Counted from the stretch's first letter, positions 11,886-23,594 are shown. The stretch: 64,000 bases of DNA from Volvariella volvacea V23 (GCA_000349905.1 KB722778.1:1-64000); one strand, 5' to 3'. Program-made: numbers and translations. Notes: generated by a model from the letters alone, not told the origin.

Positions 11886-12681
11886 ATGCTTCCAATTCTT
11901 TTATACGTCCTTTTTGCCCTCTTCTCAATCCAACAAACTTCGGTTGCGCTGACTATTCGGGAGAATCCTGCACCACCGTCGTTGAAACCTGTTCTACAAG
12001 CGCTGAAGCAGACGACGTGTGCAGTCCAGTTGATCGATAATGACGTTGTCCAGATCCCAGAGTCCAGCACTGTAACCGTGGATCAAATGGATGTAAGTTC
12101 ACCACGTACAAGTGACTCTAACGTACTGCAATGACTGATGGCTTGTTCAAAGACAATCTCTGCACATATTCAAAAGATGTTCAAGAAGTTTGATAAAGCG
12201 GTGGCTGCCTTAAGGGTAAGGTCACTTCATGCCAAAAGAATAACGCTTTGTATTCAAATTTAAATTGAATTCTCCACACCTAGAATCATGGTCCTCTCAC
12301 AGATGACGAGTTCCCCATCTTTCTTGAAGCTCAGCGAGAAACCTTTGGCGCTATGAACGACGTCACCACTCATATTGTTGACAAGAAGTATGCCTTCGCA
12401 CGGTTCCCCAATGGTCTGCCTGGCCCCTCCGATCCTCCATCAGAAGGAACCCTGTTTGCCCAAGAAACGCTTGATCACCTGAGGGATGCCGTGGACAAGT
12501 GGACCGCCGAGGGTATAGCCCAGACTTCCGTAAGTCCGAAAAAGATGCACAATCTCGCGCCTTCTGATTTATCTTCCATTCATTTTGGGAACAGGGAAAT
12601 AACCAGTTGACGTTGGTTAACATTGCGCGAGTCATTGGGAACTTTATATTCCTTTCACGAGGGGCGCTATTAAGGTTGTAG
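11886..12681 (+). CDS. secreted HsbA-like (hydrophobic surface binding / galactomannoprotein) protein 1
   Basis: A small secreted protein of the HsbA/cell-wall mannoprotein family (PF12296 type), members of which coat hydrophobic surfaces or the wall. The start at 11886 opens a signal peptide (MLPILLYVLFALFSI). The mature part shows family features: LKQTTCAVQLID, a helix with VDQMDTISAHIQKMFKKFD, then FLEAQRETFGAMNDVTTHI and the proline/glycine loop FARFPNGLPG, followed by an amphipathic helix DHLRDAVDKWTAEG. Three introns splice in frame. The last exon, from about 12597, gives NNQLTLVNIARVIGNF and a short basic tail to the stop at 12679-12681; this tail is less family-like, so the 3' end is less certain. 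A second family member lies 550 bp downstream on the same strand, so the pair is a tandem duplication. Confidence 0.72.
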
Positions 12682-12839
12682 AATTGTAGAAGCATTTCAA
12701 ACTCGGACCTCGGACTATTGTTAGGCACGACGTATTTAGAACGCGCTTGTAGGAGCTGCTAGCCCCCACTTTCGAAATAACTACCAATCTGCGTTGATCA
12801 AGCGCAATAATCGTAGCATCGGGCAGTCTCAACTCCGTC

Positions 12840-13117
12840 CAAACCGGTGGATGTGATTCTCATGTGACCACGATCTTGACTACACTTGTCAAATGGGCTG
12901 CTCAATTCGGACCGGAATCGAAAGAGGTGATCATCTTCCTTGAAGGCTAAAAACTAGGGAAGGTACTTGTCTTATTTCTGAGCCATACTAACGCGCGTTC
13001 TCTATTGTATCAATCCTCAGTACCTCAAATGCTATATCCAAACCGATTCTGGACCTGTTTCTCTTGAGGGTCACCAGAAGAACAATACCATCGAGTACTT
13101 CGTCTATTGTTTTTAGA
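12840..13117 (+). pseudogene. unrecognised exon-like fragment between the HsbA genes
   Basis: Two frames look like exons. One at about 12847-12950 codes TTILTTLVKWAAQFGPESKE and is closed by a TAA. The other, from about 13021 to a stop near 13117, codes SGPVSLEGHQKNNTIEYFVY. They are separated by a good-looking intron (GTACTTG ... ACTAAC ... CCTCAG, 12963-13020), but the first frame stops just before the donor. I do not recognise a domain. It may be a decayed gene or a distant exon set of a neighbour. Confidence 0.25.
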
Positions 13118-13233
13118 AATACTATGTCCATCGCGCTGCGCGTTCTGGAAGCTGAAAATGTATAAATAAGTCCGTGAACCCGGCAAGTACAGCTGTATTG
13201 AGCTTGTTGAAAACGCGCCTCAAATCCTTCACA

Positions 13234-13944
13234 ATGGTTAGATTCTTCTCTTCAATCTTCGTCGCTGCTTTGGCTCTCGTCACTGTCGCACTGCCAACCA
13301 CTCCTGAGTCCGTCACCGATATCAAGCAAGACATCAGCAATATGGTTGCGATTGTTCGACAAATGGATGTAGATATAAACGCTCTCGGCTCCGTTGCAAC
13401 GATGGCGCAAATGACAGTAGGCCCTGCGGACTTCTTTGTATTGGATTTATGCTAAGGAGTCACCCTAGAAAGTCGAGATGGATAGCTTTTCACTCATGAG
13501 AGTAATAAGGGATGGGACCGACCACTTACGCGTAGGTTCTCCCTTTCACAGGGCAAATAGCCTACAACTCAAATGCGCATGCTTGGACAATACAGAGCCA
13601 CGGCCCAATCTCTGAACCCGACGCAGAGCAGTTGGTAGCTGTCGCGCCGTCTCTCAAGCAAGAGATCATGAAAGCGCTTCATGACATCACTGGCAAGAAA
13701 TCCAGCATTGCTCAGCTCCCTAATGGATTAGCAGCTGGTCGCGCTGGGTTGCAAGCTATGCAGACGTCTGCTAAATCCTATTTGAGCGTTATGCTTATGA
13801 TGGCACCGGTGAGCACAACGAAGAAAACCATATTTGCATATTCTGACGGAGAAATTTGAACAGGCTAGCGCCAAGAATTTTGTCAATGGATTGATCGCGG
13901 ACATGGATAGGGATTTTGGTGCTGCTATTTCCGTGTTCTCTTGA
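13234..13944 (+). CDS. secreted HsbA-like protein 2
   Basis: Second member of the hydrophobic-surface-binding family. The signal peptide is MVRFFSSIFVAALALVTVAL (13234). Family-typical elements follow: SVTDIKQDISNMVAIVRQMD, the TGQ loop with AYNSNAHAWTIQSHGPISEP, EQLVAVAPSLKQEIMKAL, a KKSSIAQLPNGL loop, then QTSAKSYLSVMLMMAP and the last exon ASAKNFVNGLIADMDRDFGA to the stop at 13942-13944. Introns lie at about 13420-13536 and 13810-13863. The join after the first exon adds roughly a dozen residues compared with the usual spacing between the first helix and the loop, so that splice site may be read slightly wrong or may be shifted. A TATA-like ATAAATAAG lies about 70 bp upstream. Likely wall-associated or secreted; function inferred from family only. 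Confidence 0.72.
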
Positions 13945-14272
13945 ACATTTATCTTGTAACCACATCCTGCGGTAAATGTAGCAGATGTGGCGTTCTTGAC
14001 TCGGAGCTTGTATCCTGCCTTCAATCAACTGGAAGCATTATACTGGCGCGGGTTTGCCGCGCCCTTAAAACTGGTTAGGTTGAACAACCCACCAAACGAC
14101 TGGAGTAATCAGCGACAGGTACTCAATACCACCGTGTGTATGAGGAATGCACTACTCTCCCTTTACTCTTCGGCCTGCATAAGGGACTGTCACGTGTTGA
14201 CTGATCCCCACAAGGTCTGAGCCACCCGATCATCTCTGTTTTTCTTATCAAGGCTACTCACTCGTCAATACA

Positions 14273-15496
14273 ATGTCAGCACTCCCTCCAATTCGCCATC
14301 TTGTGCTTATCTTCATTCACGAATTTCATGGGAACAAGGAAAGCTTTCTCAGCTTTCCAGTTATGGTAAAAGCGGCTGTTCAAGGGCTTGTCTCGCCGGA
14401 TATCAACGTGATTTATCGAATTCCCAAGTATGAGGTACTTGATATGCTACATCTTCGTTGGAATTTAGTTCTTATTGCAATTCAGACAAAAGGGAGATTC
14501 GTATGTTTTGTCGAACACTTTTGGAAGCTCTTAAATCTTATGGCCGTCATTGCTGTAGGACGATGCAATGATCAGGTTTGTGGACGCACTACGGAGATGT
14601 GCAAGAGAGATAGAGGGTGACGAACCAGGAAGTGCACGGTTTGTGCTTTGTGGTCATGGGTGAATGACGATACTCCCTCTAGGTCGGCGTATCCTAACCC
14701 GATTCGTCTAGTATGGGTGGTCTTTTGATGGCAGATGTAATGGAGCATATACAGGGTTCCCGTACATGGCCGCATGTCATCGCTTGCACTGGTCTCGATG
14801 TTCCTGTATGTTTCAGCACATATTCATATGTCCACAGCTTTGTTCATTCCGAACTTTTCAGTTTTTGGGGTACAATAGTTACCTCCTTGACGTCAACCAA
14901 CCGTTTGTGGACATACTTCTCAAGACACTCACAGCAGCCTCAGCCCTTTCGTTCCCTGTGGCTCTTGTGTCACTCATCTTTAACTCCCAGCATCGCTCCT
15001 TGCACGCCCAGCCCTGACGAATGCCGTGAAAGCTGGTCTGTGTGGAGCGTCGCTTGTGGCGCTGTACCTTGCACTTTCATCTAATGCCATAGAGTCCGTG
15101 CCGGACTTCCTGGATAGATGAGATACTTGGCTGTATTGAGCGAATCAACGAAGCAGCAGCATAAGAGGCTAAACAGGATGATATCGGTCAATAGTCAAGG
15201 CGTGATTTTTGACAAGTAAGTATTCTTTCCTTCACTGCTTTTACGGGATAGAGGATTTAATTTTATGCCCGTACAGTTTCTATGTTGATACGGCAGGAAA
15301 AACGTTCATCAATATTCCTGTGAGAGGACACAGATGGTCACGTCATTTTACGCCAATATCAAATAATAGCGGTGCTGGTCCGAAAAAGGGGCATAGCAGA
15401 ATGTTCGGTCCAGCTTCAAATAGTGGATATTTGCCGCTAGTGCAGGGTGTGGCGAGGTTCATTGGGGACGCACTAGAAATTTCTGCCTTGGATTGA
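14273..15496 (+). pseudogene. decayed DUF676-type lipase/esterase-like gene
   Basis: Paralogue of the intact minus-strand gene at 15847-17107 and convergent with it. Exon 1 (MSALPPIRHLVLIFIHEF) matches the oxyanion-side strand of alpha/beta hydrolases. A 15-nt microexon TKGRF and the next exon DDAMIRFVDALR follow. The nucleophile elbow should read GHSMGG across an intron; here the donor-side bases are GG instead of AG, so the spliced codon would be Gly, giving GHGMGG. After LGYNSYLLDVNQPFVDILLK and a membrane-like stretch, the frame breaks near 15010 (homology continues in another frame as ALTNAVKAGLCGASLVALYL) and again near 15115. The last part FYVDTAGKTFINIPVRGH runs to 15496. Loss of the catalytic serine plus two frameshifts marks it as a pseudogene. 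Confidence 0.75.
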
Positions 15497-15846
15497 AGCA
15501 CACCAAATGCCGTTCAATTTCTGGACAAGATTAATATTACAGACCGCCTTCACAGTGTATTCATAGGAATTTGATGAAACTTTCCATGACGACCTGGCAG
15601 GATGCGATATTTGTAATTAATAGTGGCCATCTAACGTAGGCATTGGAACTGAAATTGGTTCAAGCTGAGTGAATGGAGCTGATTCTGAGGCCGAAAGGTT
15701 ATGACTATTGCAACTCAAGCCAAGTAATAGCCTTGCGATTTGGTGGCTATGTGAGTCTGCCGTTGAGAGCCCCACTTACAACGCTATGCTACAAATGACA
15801 AGCGCGTCCAATTATTTATATGTACAAGCCAAACTTGGAAGAGGAA
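15497..15846. other. spacer between convergent hydrolase paralogues
   Basis: 350 bp between the two convergent DUF676-type genes. No gene or repeat is seen. It probably contains both 3' ends. Confidence 0.5.
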
Positions 15847-17107
15847 TCAAATGTAGGGATGCAGAGCATCTTCAATCGTCCTTGCTGTACAATCTAACAA
15901 CCAGCGATGCTCGTAGTTCAAGCTCTCATCGAACATTGACATATGACCCATGATCTCGCTGCCTTGTTTCATATTCTGCGCACAGACGAAGTACTTGGAT
16001 GCAGCATGCTTCCGGGACGGAAGGTGGATAAATCGCTTATTACCCGCTTGAGGGCATTCGACATAGAATCTAAGTGGCATTGATGTGGTTGAGTGGTTCA
16101 TCCGGGGAACGAGAGAAAGCGAGTTACACACGCGGTAAAGGCGACCTCGCCTTTTTGATCCAACCTTATCAGTCGTTTCAGCCTTTTTTCCACCTTAGGG
16201 CGGTCCAGCGCCCGTAGGAATTCCAAACTCTCGAACAATATTTTGAGCATTTCCGCTGGATTGTGATTGCGCAACAGTAGAAAATAAGTTGTTACTATCC
16301 CTGCTATGCAAAGGATGACTTGAGTGCCGTCAAGGATCCCTTGGTAGGCATGGAGTTTAAGTGAATGCGGGGCGAATATGTATGCCAACAGGGATAGAGT
16401 CGCGATCAAAGAAACGTTCCCCAAGGTTAAGAGGCGCTGAACAAATTTCCTCATACGGAAATCGAGAGCCTTTAGGCCGAGATACTATTGTAGCCCTGAG
16501 ATTGTGGATCTGCTATTGGGATCGTGCTTCGACTCACGGGTGTATCGTATGCGATGCACGCGATAACGTCTGGGCGTTGGAAGCTACGAAGGTGTTTTAC
16601 CGCATCTGCCATCACTAGCCCGCCCATGCTACATAAATCTTTAACTGAATACTTTACGCCAAAAGGGTTCCTTCTCACCTGTGTCCACAAAGAACAAACT
16701 TGGTGGCACCTTTCCTTTCGCTCCCTCCTTCAACTATATCCGAAAGCTGCATCAACCACTCAGTAAACGCGGTGACAGAGTCCTCCTATGATCAAAGGAC
16801 TTTGCAATTTGTGGAGTGACGGGTTTGATGGAGATGACGACGTACAAACTTCCCCTGTGTCTACATCGCAATAAGTTGAAAGGACGGCAAGGGCAGATGA
16901 ACAAGAAGAGTAGTATTTCACCTTGTAGCAATATGTCCAACACAGTACACTGACATTAGCTGGTATGATTCCTTGAGTCTTGAGAGTCTTGCGTAGTTCA
17001 CGAGGAAACTTGCCAAAGCTCTCCTCGGAGCCCAGAAATCCATGGATAAAGACGAGCACGAGTTGATGAACTGCAGTGGTTTCTCCAATCTCCAACGTGC
17101 GTTGCAT
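15847..17107 (-). CDS. DUF676-type lipase/esterase-like alpha/beta hydrolase, membrane-anchored, intact
   Basis: Putative serine hydrolase of the DUF676 (PF05057) group, acting on lipids or esters at a membrane. The chosen start is ATG 17107 (MQRTLEIGETTAVHQLVLVF), aligning with the paralogue; an upstream in-frame ATG at 17209 is possible. Exons join as: VFIHGFLGSEESFGKFP, a 15-nt microexon TQGKF, EDSVTAFTEWLMQL, then KFVLCGHSMGGLVMADAV where the GHSMGG nucleophile elbow is assembled across an intron, DVIACIAYDTP, YLGLKALDF, two hydrophobic segments (SLIATLSLLAYIF and VILCIAGIVTTYFLLL), a Lys/Arg-rich helix, and the C-terminal FYVECPQAGNKRFIHLP ... GHMSMFDESLNYEHRWLL, where His and Asp may complete the triad. 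All joins keep frame. Its convergent neighbour is a broken copy, and a third fragment lies near 35 kb. Confidence 0.75.
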
Positions 17108-17425
17108 AGTTGGTGTAGGAGATTGTGGAGCACCGCGTGCGTGCAACGTGTAGGACAGCCTGTACGCACGGCTCGAGCTGTTCACATCAGCACATAGCAC
17201 TCGTGACATTCACGTAAGTCCATAAGAAGCGCCCAGTCAGATGATCTTAACGCCGTAATGAGATGGCTATAACCCGACGAACAAGCACCTGTCGGCCCTC
17301 AAAATTAAAGTCATGATCCAATCGCTATAAACTGAATCAGTCGTGGGGGTCACGCGTGAGAGGTGCGCAATGCGGACTGTGATTAAATCATTATAAACTT
17401 GACAAATAAATCTATAATTTTGGTA

Positions 17426-18483
17426 TCAGAACTGCGAGGCGTCAGCAATATGACCGCTTTGCGCTCTCCAAACACTCAGCCAGTCTGCCCGTGTGCCCGT
17501 CTTTTCAAACAGGCTCTTGTCCACCTTCTTCAAAGACCACTTCAGCCATCGTTGAGACTTCTCTAATACACCTTCCTCCTTGACGGGTGTCGTGTCCGCC
17601 AGTAGTTGCTGGAGGCTGGGGAGAAGGGCCCGTGCGACGTCAAGGGATGCCTTGGTATTGTGTCGATAACAGGCGGAAATCATCATTGCGCAGGAGGTGA
17701 GGTCCTTGGCGACGGGCGGTAGCGAGTAAACGCTGTATAGGGCGGACGCAGTCACGACCTTGTCGATTGGGTGTGTTTGATGCAGTGAATGCAGTAGTTG
17801 ACGAGCACCAGGAAGAGTTAGGTGAAGATTGTATTTGCCATAGTTTCCGAACACGTGGAGGGCTAGGTCCGGGTATTGAAGTTCCCCGCAGCGACCTACA
17901 GAAACATTACTGGTTGAAAGTGACAGGGAGCGGAACAAGGACGTACGAACGAAGAGCTCTGAGAAAGCATCGTCAAACTTCCGCCCACCTTCAATCCACT
18001 TGGGAAAGAGTTCCGCGACCTTGGCCAGTTGTTCCTCCGTAGTAGCCAAGCCAACCAAATGAACCCATGCACTGTTTCGAACCTTGGGTAGCTGCTCTGT
18101 CGGCTTCTTTCCTATACGAGGAATGACAAAGTCGAGAATCCGTTGGAAGTGTTCTTGCCGAGCTTCAGGTGTCAGTTTCGTTTTCGTCTTCGAACGTGTT
18201 GGAGTTGCTTCTGGCGTTGATGTTGATGCGACAGCCGAGGATGAGGACGTTGGCTCGGCCTTGATAAGATCTTCTACGGGACCATCTTCCGGGAACAAGT
18301 CCTCGACCACGACTTTGCTTTTCTTCTTCTGGACTAAACTCCCGTTACCCATGGTTCATCGCAGAATTGGACAAGCTTACCTATTGATGTGACGTGGAGC
18401 GTTCTATGCGAGCACCCAGAACGCTGGAGAGAAAGAACTTGCGGTCTGAGGCCAGCCGCCCGACGCGCCAACACGCTCGCCAT
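17426..18483 (-). CDS. mitochondrial-targeted helical protein, function unknown
   Basis: Start ATG 18483 gives an Arg-rich, acid-free N-terminus (MASVLARRAAGLRPQVLSLQ) typical of a mitochondrial presequence. A 46-nt intron (18335-18380) joins TLHVTSI to VQKKKSKVVVEDLFPED, and a 51-nt intron (17896-17946) joins SELFVR to RCGELQYPD. The product is about 315 residues. After a Ser/Thr-rich linker the body looks all-helical, with helix pairs (FQRILDFVIPRIGKK, AWVHLVGLATTEEQLAKVAE, YPDLALHVFGNYGKYNLHL, VTASALYSVYSLPPVAKDL) suggestive of PPR/TPR-like repeats. A role in mitochondrial gene expression or ribosome assembly is only a guess. Intact and single-copy here. Confidence 0.72.
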
Positions 18484-20655
18484 GTTTGCCCAACTAAAAC
18501 TGTCGACATCGTCTTGGCGTTTCCCGATATTTGGCCCACAGCGGGCTTGCACGCTAAACCAAGCAAGTCCAAAGCTGGCCCCGGGTGCCTCCGTGACGCA
18601 ACGTGAGGATGCCGAATTGCTTCCGCTCAAGCTTATCACGGCCGGTTTCAAATTCGAGGGCTTTATCTCTGTGGCGTTCGGGTGGCGTCAAAGCCATCAC
18701 GGATGGGCATGGCAACATTAGCGAGGAACGATAACCGAGCAGGACGCAGTGATTTTGGTCGTTTCTTGCGCTGAGGTTGCGCAGCTCTGTCCGGTCAATT
18801 GATCAATTGTACGTCAAGCGAGGAGTTAAGACTCTTCGGTTACGTGCTGCCTGCAGTGGCACACGACCACTTACAACAGTGAATTTACAGGCCTAAACCT
18901 GTCGCAACTTGTTGTGCCTCATCGAAGTCACGAGTCAATGCTTATACGATGCCTATGAGGCTGTTGGATGTCGTAACCTTATCGGACAGATGCCTAGAGG
19001 TGGGATAGGCGCTTTTTCGCCGAACCCAAGACCACCATGACAGCACTACTAGTGCGGGGAGTTGAGCCTTGTTCTCCACAGAAGGCCCTCACAAAGGGTT
19101 CTTATCTTCCTTACTCTCAATCTCGATGTGGCGAACCGAGGCCCTAAGCATTTTGCTTGACCTTGAACCTCGAACAAACGGACAATGAATCGCAAGCGAG
19201 GGTGCCGTCATAGTGCCCCCGAAATCGATATCCTTGGTTTCCGCAACTGGTTAAATCAGTGATTCCTGCTGTTTAGATCGAGTAGTCAGTACCCATTAAT
19301 ATAGCCGTTAGGGGCTACAGGCTTCTATGTTCTGTACCTGAGATGGGTGGGGAAATGATGCGTTATAACGAGGCATTTGATTGACACACTGCCATGGTTG
19401 CATCGCATGTACCTCAAGGATCAATGGGTCAGATAGTTCAACTTCCATGTTCAGGTATCTCAGTGTCGCACACCTGCAGGTTCCACGTTTGGCTTTCCAA
19501 AATGAATTTCAATTTCATAAAGTCCGAGCTCGCGATGCTATTCATTCACTCGATTCCCAAACTACTGTTCCCGTTGAATCTGCTGCGGGCTGGGATGGAA
19601 GCTCATTTTGGTCTCACACCTCACCGCATGTCACCACTTCTAGATCCACTTCACCTCAAGACCAAGTCACGACTCTCGGCCCTGCTCACGGAACTCTGCT
19701 CAGGGAGGTGCGTTGTCTTAGCGCAGATCATCTGGCCCTTCCTCCTGTTCTATGTTTTTTGTTCCCATCGGCCATAGTTCGATTACCAAAACAATGACAA
19801 CATTCTGACGCACTACTAACTCGTGATTAATCGACTCGCAATCGCTGTGCGAGAGTACCGTTCTGTTTAAATGTACCAGCCGCTGCCAAGTCAGACTGGC
19901 ATACGATGCACGTCGACGTAGAACCCCAAATCAAGAAAATAGCAGTACTAGCTTTACGTGGTGCCGAGTGTCCAACAAGATGTGGCGTTGCAACGCTGTA
20001 ACCAATTCCAGGTATTCGTGACGTTCCTTGTTCAGCCACACAGCATGCAAATGATGTCCCAAAATACTCCGACAGGCTGTTGACAAGATGTACTGCTTGT
20101 TTTTTCCGTTATTTTTTTCCCCTGCAAGCCGCGGTGATGGGAGGGAATTGTCGGTCTCCCCCGCTCCACACCCGTGATATCGTTGAGGCATCGGTCCGCT
20201 CCGTTTTATTGCTCTCACCAGGAGATGGGAGGTCGGCCGAGGTCGTTGTCTAGGTATGGCTCGATCTCCTGAGTCGCCCTCAGTTATTGGACATACCACC
20301 GACAAACTCCGTTATCAGGGCCCCAGCCGTGCGGTAGTACGTAGGGGGAATCATGACAGAATAGCTGGTCAATCAGTCAGGCACGGAACCCAACAAGTGA
20401 AGCGGCAGAAAATCCAGCTGCCATAAATCGAAGAGACGAATGGCTGCTAGCTGGGACCACCGTACGGAGGGACACTCACCTGCGGGATTCCGGGGCATTG
20501 GAGCAGGACCCGACCCCCAAAATGCGATGTCTATAAGCGAGACGGACTGTCGGGGGCGAAGAAGACGAAAATCTTTTTCTCTTGGCACAACCATTTTGAA
20601 GGAGAATTTGACGGATGTCCCTGAGCCCTGCGGGGCAAACCACAGCTCATTGTTC

Positions 20656-20680
20656 GATAAGGCGTCTTGGAGTAGATAAG
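20656..20680 (+). promoter_or_regulatory. paired GATAAG sites upstream of the ammonium transporter
   Basis: GATAAG occurs at 20656-20661 and 20675-20680, same strand, 19 bp apart, about 240 bp ahead of the start codon. HGATAR is the site of AreA/NIT2-type nitrogen regulators, which activate ammonium transporter genes when nitrogen is scarce. Binding here is inferred. Confidence 0.45.
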
Positions 20681-20800
20681 AAGGAACGAAGCGCTTTGAT
20701 TGGACGATACGGCTTCTGACAGTTGCTTAGTCAGCATATTGTCATCAGGCTTGGGTTTACATTAGTGCACAAGGGTCACGATAACAATTCCGGAAGCCAG

Positions 20801-20808
20801 GTATATAG
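20801..20808 (+). promoter_or_regulatory. TATA element of the ammonium transporter
   Basis: GTATATAG lies about 110 bp upstream of the start codon at 20917, a plausible core promoter position. Confidence 0.4.
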
Positions 20809-20916
20809 ACCATGTACGCGCTCATTTTCCGCTGTTCTCCTCCTTTACCCCTTCGGCACATCAGAAGTGAGGCCGTAATTCCCCAGAACCAGCCTGCGAG
20901 CCACATATAGGTCACC

Positions 20917-22831
20917 ATGCCCGACGACATCAGTTACGTGGAGATTTGTGAGTCGTCCCCCATCGTTTTTCCTAGGGGAGCCGTGACTCAGGCCCTTGGT
21001 GAACAGCGCAGGACCTTCAGTGGACCGACCCAGACACTGGGGATGTCTTCGTCTACAACCTTGGCGACATAGCATGGATCCTAACGTGCACGGCACTGGT
21101 GTGGTTGATGATTCCTGGTGTCGGCTTCTTCTATTCTGGCTTGTTGAGGAGGAAGAATGCGCTGTCGGTGATCTTTGTGACGTTGATTTGTATTGGTGTT
21201 GTGTCGTTCCAGGTTCGTAGAGACAGCTATACTCTTCCAACGTCGCTCCTCAACGCAGCACCCTAGTGGTTCTTTTGGGGTTACTCCTTGACTTTCAGCG
21301 ACACTGGCAGTGCTTACATCGGCAATCTTAGTATGTCCCGTCTCACTAGTCTCTCCACTACCCTCTAATCACGCGCTTCAGAATACTTCGCTCTGCAAGA
21401 CGTTCTTGAGAAGCCCTCAGCGGGAAGCACTCGCCTGCCGGCCATCGTTTTCTGCATTTACCAACTCATGTTCGCCGCCATCACGTACGTCCAACCCTCC
21501 AACCCTGTATGACGTGACAGTCTTAAATTACGTCCCATTATAGCCCTGCCCTCGCAGTCGGCGCTATTGCTGAACGCGGTCGCATCGGTCCCCTCATTCC
21601 TTTCGTCTTTGTCTGGACTACCATCGTCTATGATCCCATTGCATGCTGGACCTGGAACGCCAATGGATGGTCTTTCGTTCTCGGCGGTCTCGATTTCGCA
21701 GGAGGAACCCCCGTTCACATTGCCTCCGGGACTGCCGCCCTAGCCATTTCTGTGTACCTGGGCAAGCGCCGTGGCTATGGAACCCAACGTCTCGCGTACA
21801 AGCCTCACAATACTACCTACGTAATTCTTGGCACTGTGTTCCTCTGGTTCGGCTGGTTCGGGTTCAACGGTGGTTCTGCACTGGCAGCCAACCTCCGTGC
21901 TGCTCAGGCTTGCTTCGTTACCAACCTGTCCGCCAGCGTCGGTGGATTGACATGGATGCTCTGGGTGGGTTTAATCAGAACTTCTAGATTATCGCAACGC
22001 GGTCTGACTAGTCCGTAGGATTACCGCATTGAGAGGAAGTGGAGTGCCGTTGGTTTCTGCTCTGGTGCCATTGCGGGATTGGTAGCCATCACCCCTGGTG
22101 CAGGCTATGTTGGTGCACGTAAGTCATCAGATGGAGCCTACTCTGGTCGAGTTCGTTAACAAAATTTGACGTATCCAGCCGCTGCTGTCCTCTTTGGGTT
22201 CATGGCGGGCACCCTCTGCAACTTCGCTACTCAACTCAAATTCCTTCTTGGCTATGATGACACCCTCGATGTCCGTCACTATCAGCCCTTCTGTATCGAT
22301 TTCATTACTGATACGATCCCTTGAATCATCAGATCTTCGCCTCACACGGTGTTGGAGGTATTGTCGGAAACTTATTGACTGGCATCTTCGCGCAATCTAG
22401 TGTTGCCTACTATGATGGGTTCACTGAGATTCCAGGTGGCTGGATGGACCGCCACTTCATCCAACTCGCGTATCAACTTGCCGACTCTGTTGCTGGCGTC
22501 GCCTACTCTTTCGTCATGACCGTGAGTCCTAATTGTTGGGTGGAGCGAAACGTGCACCATTCTAATCACGCCCCACTTCTAGACCATCATTCTCTGGATT
22601 ATGCACTTCATTCCCGGACTTCGTCTCCGCGCATCAGAAACCGACGAAATCGTTGGTATCGATGACGCAGAGATGGGAGAATTCGCCTATGACTACGTCG
22701 GTCTTGAACAAGAGATCGGTCACTCCATTGAGAATGATATTGGTGCAACTGGCGGTAGCCGCGAACCCAATCACAACCGTGGATCCAACGAGGATAGTAT
22801 ACCTCAAGAGAAGCAAACTGCATCAGCATAG
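20917..22831 (+). CDS. ammonium transporter, AMT/MEP family (Mep2-like)
   Basis: Plasma-membrane ammonium uptake transporter of about 484 residues with 11 predicted membrane helices. Start ATG 20917 (MPDDISYVEI) splices to SQDLQWTDPDTGDVF. The acceptor used is GAACAG, because the next AG would create a stop. Motifs: PGVGFFYSGLLRRKNALS, GAIAERGRIGPLIPF, the family signature DFAGGTPVHIASG, WFGWFGFNGGS, and FASHGVGGIVGNLLTGIF. Both pore twin histidines are present (about His193 and His344). Retention of the first His is the Mep2-like state, while Mep1/3-type proteins often have Glu there. The C-terminal cytosolic tail starts FIPGLRLRASETDEIVGID, matching the regulatory C-terminus, and ends in an acidic polar stretch. 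Seven or so introns, all in frame. A pair of GATAAG sites upstream fits nitrogen control. Whether it also acts as a sensor cannot be told. Confidence 0.95.
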
Positions 22832-23594
22832 ATTTGACCGCTGTGCCGCTCAAGTGCCGAGTAGCCCAATTCATGGGTCCGCTATATACATTCCTTCTGT
22901 CTTTGATATCCTCTCAACGTTGCTTAGCTTGTCGCTTTACCTTTACCCCGTTGCTCGTCTATACTCCCACTTGTGTCTACCTCGGATCACATACTTAATC
23001 CGCTATTAGGCTTTATCATTTTTGTCACATTAGGACTCTTCCTCATGGAATTATTTGCTGACGTACTGCTTGCACATCGCCTTCCTCTTCTCATTGAGCT
23101 CAACAAAAAATCGCCTTGCTGTCCGTCATGACTCTACCCTTGTATATTTCAGCTGCATCATAGTTTTTCTTCACGACTCCATTTTGCAGTACATAGTCTG
23201 CAATCTATTAATGCACAACTATACTTATCGCATGGTCGCAACTGTACTTCAAATTCTATTGTTTGAACAAAGAGTGGCCCTTATTTGGATGCATCAATAC
23301 GAACGAATAATTCTTGGATATACGTTGACACGAAGCATATGGGAAGTGGCGAGCGGAACTTTATTATTACTATAGATCAGAGCCATATGATACATCTCCG
23401 AGGTGCATGAACCTGAAGAGCGATGGTATCCAACGACAATTGATGGAAGCACAACATGTCTCGCGTACCATACAATGACCATATGAGAGCCTTGCATCAG
23501 CGAAAAGGTCCATATGTAGCACATAAACCCTCTTCTCTACCTCATCCAACCGACAAATTCAATGTCAATGCGACCCTCTGTCTACCACCCGCCA
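22832..23594. other. convergent spacer
   Basis: Lies between the transporter and the minus-strand PLAC8 gene. It holds AT-rich 3'-UTR-like sequence and no supported gene. Confidence 0.5.

Larger units (their letters stand above)
18484..20916. other. 2.4-kb intergenic region; includes the transporter promoter
   Basis: No gene is supported. Two overlapping plus-strand frames (19381-19797 and 19394-19777) have neither domain nor splicing signals and cannot both be real. The last 300 bp carry GATA and TATA elements that fit the downstream ammonium transporter. Confidence 0.5.

Noticed and set aside
19381..19797. Two long overlapping frames in the transporter upstream region
   Set aside because: They use different frames of the same DNA, with no domain, promoter or intron signals favouring either.
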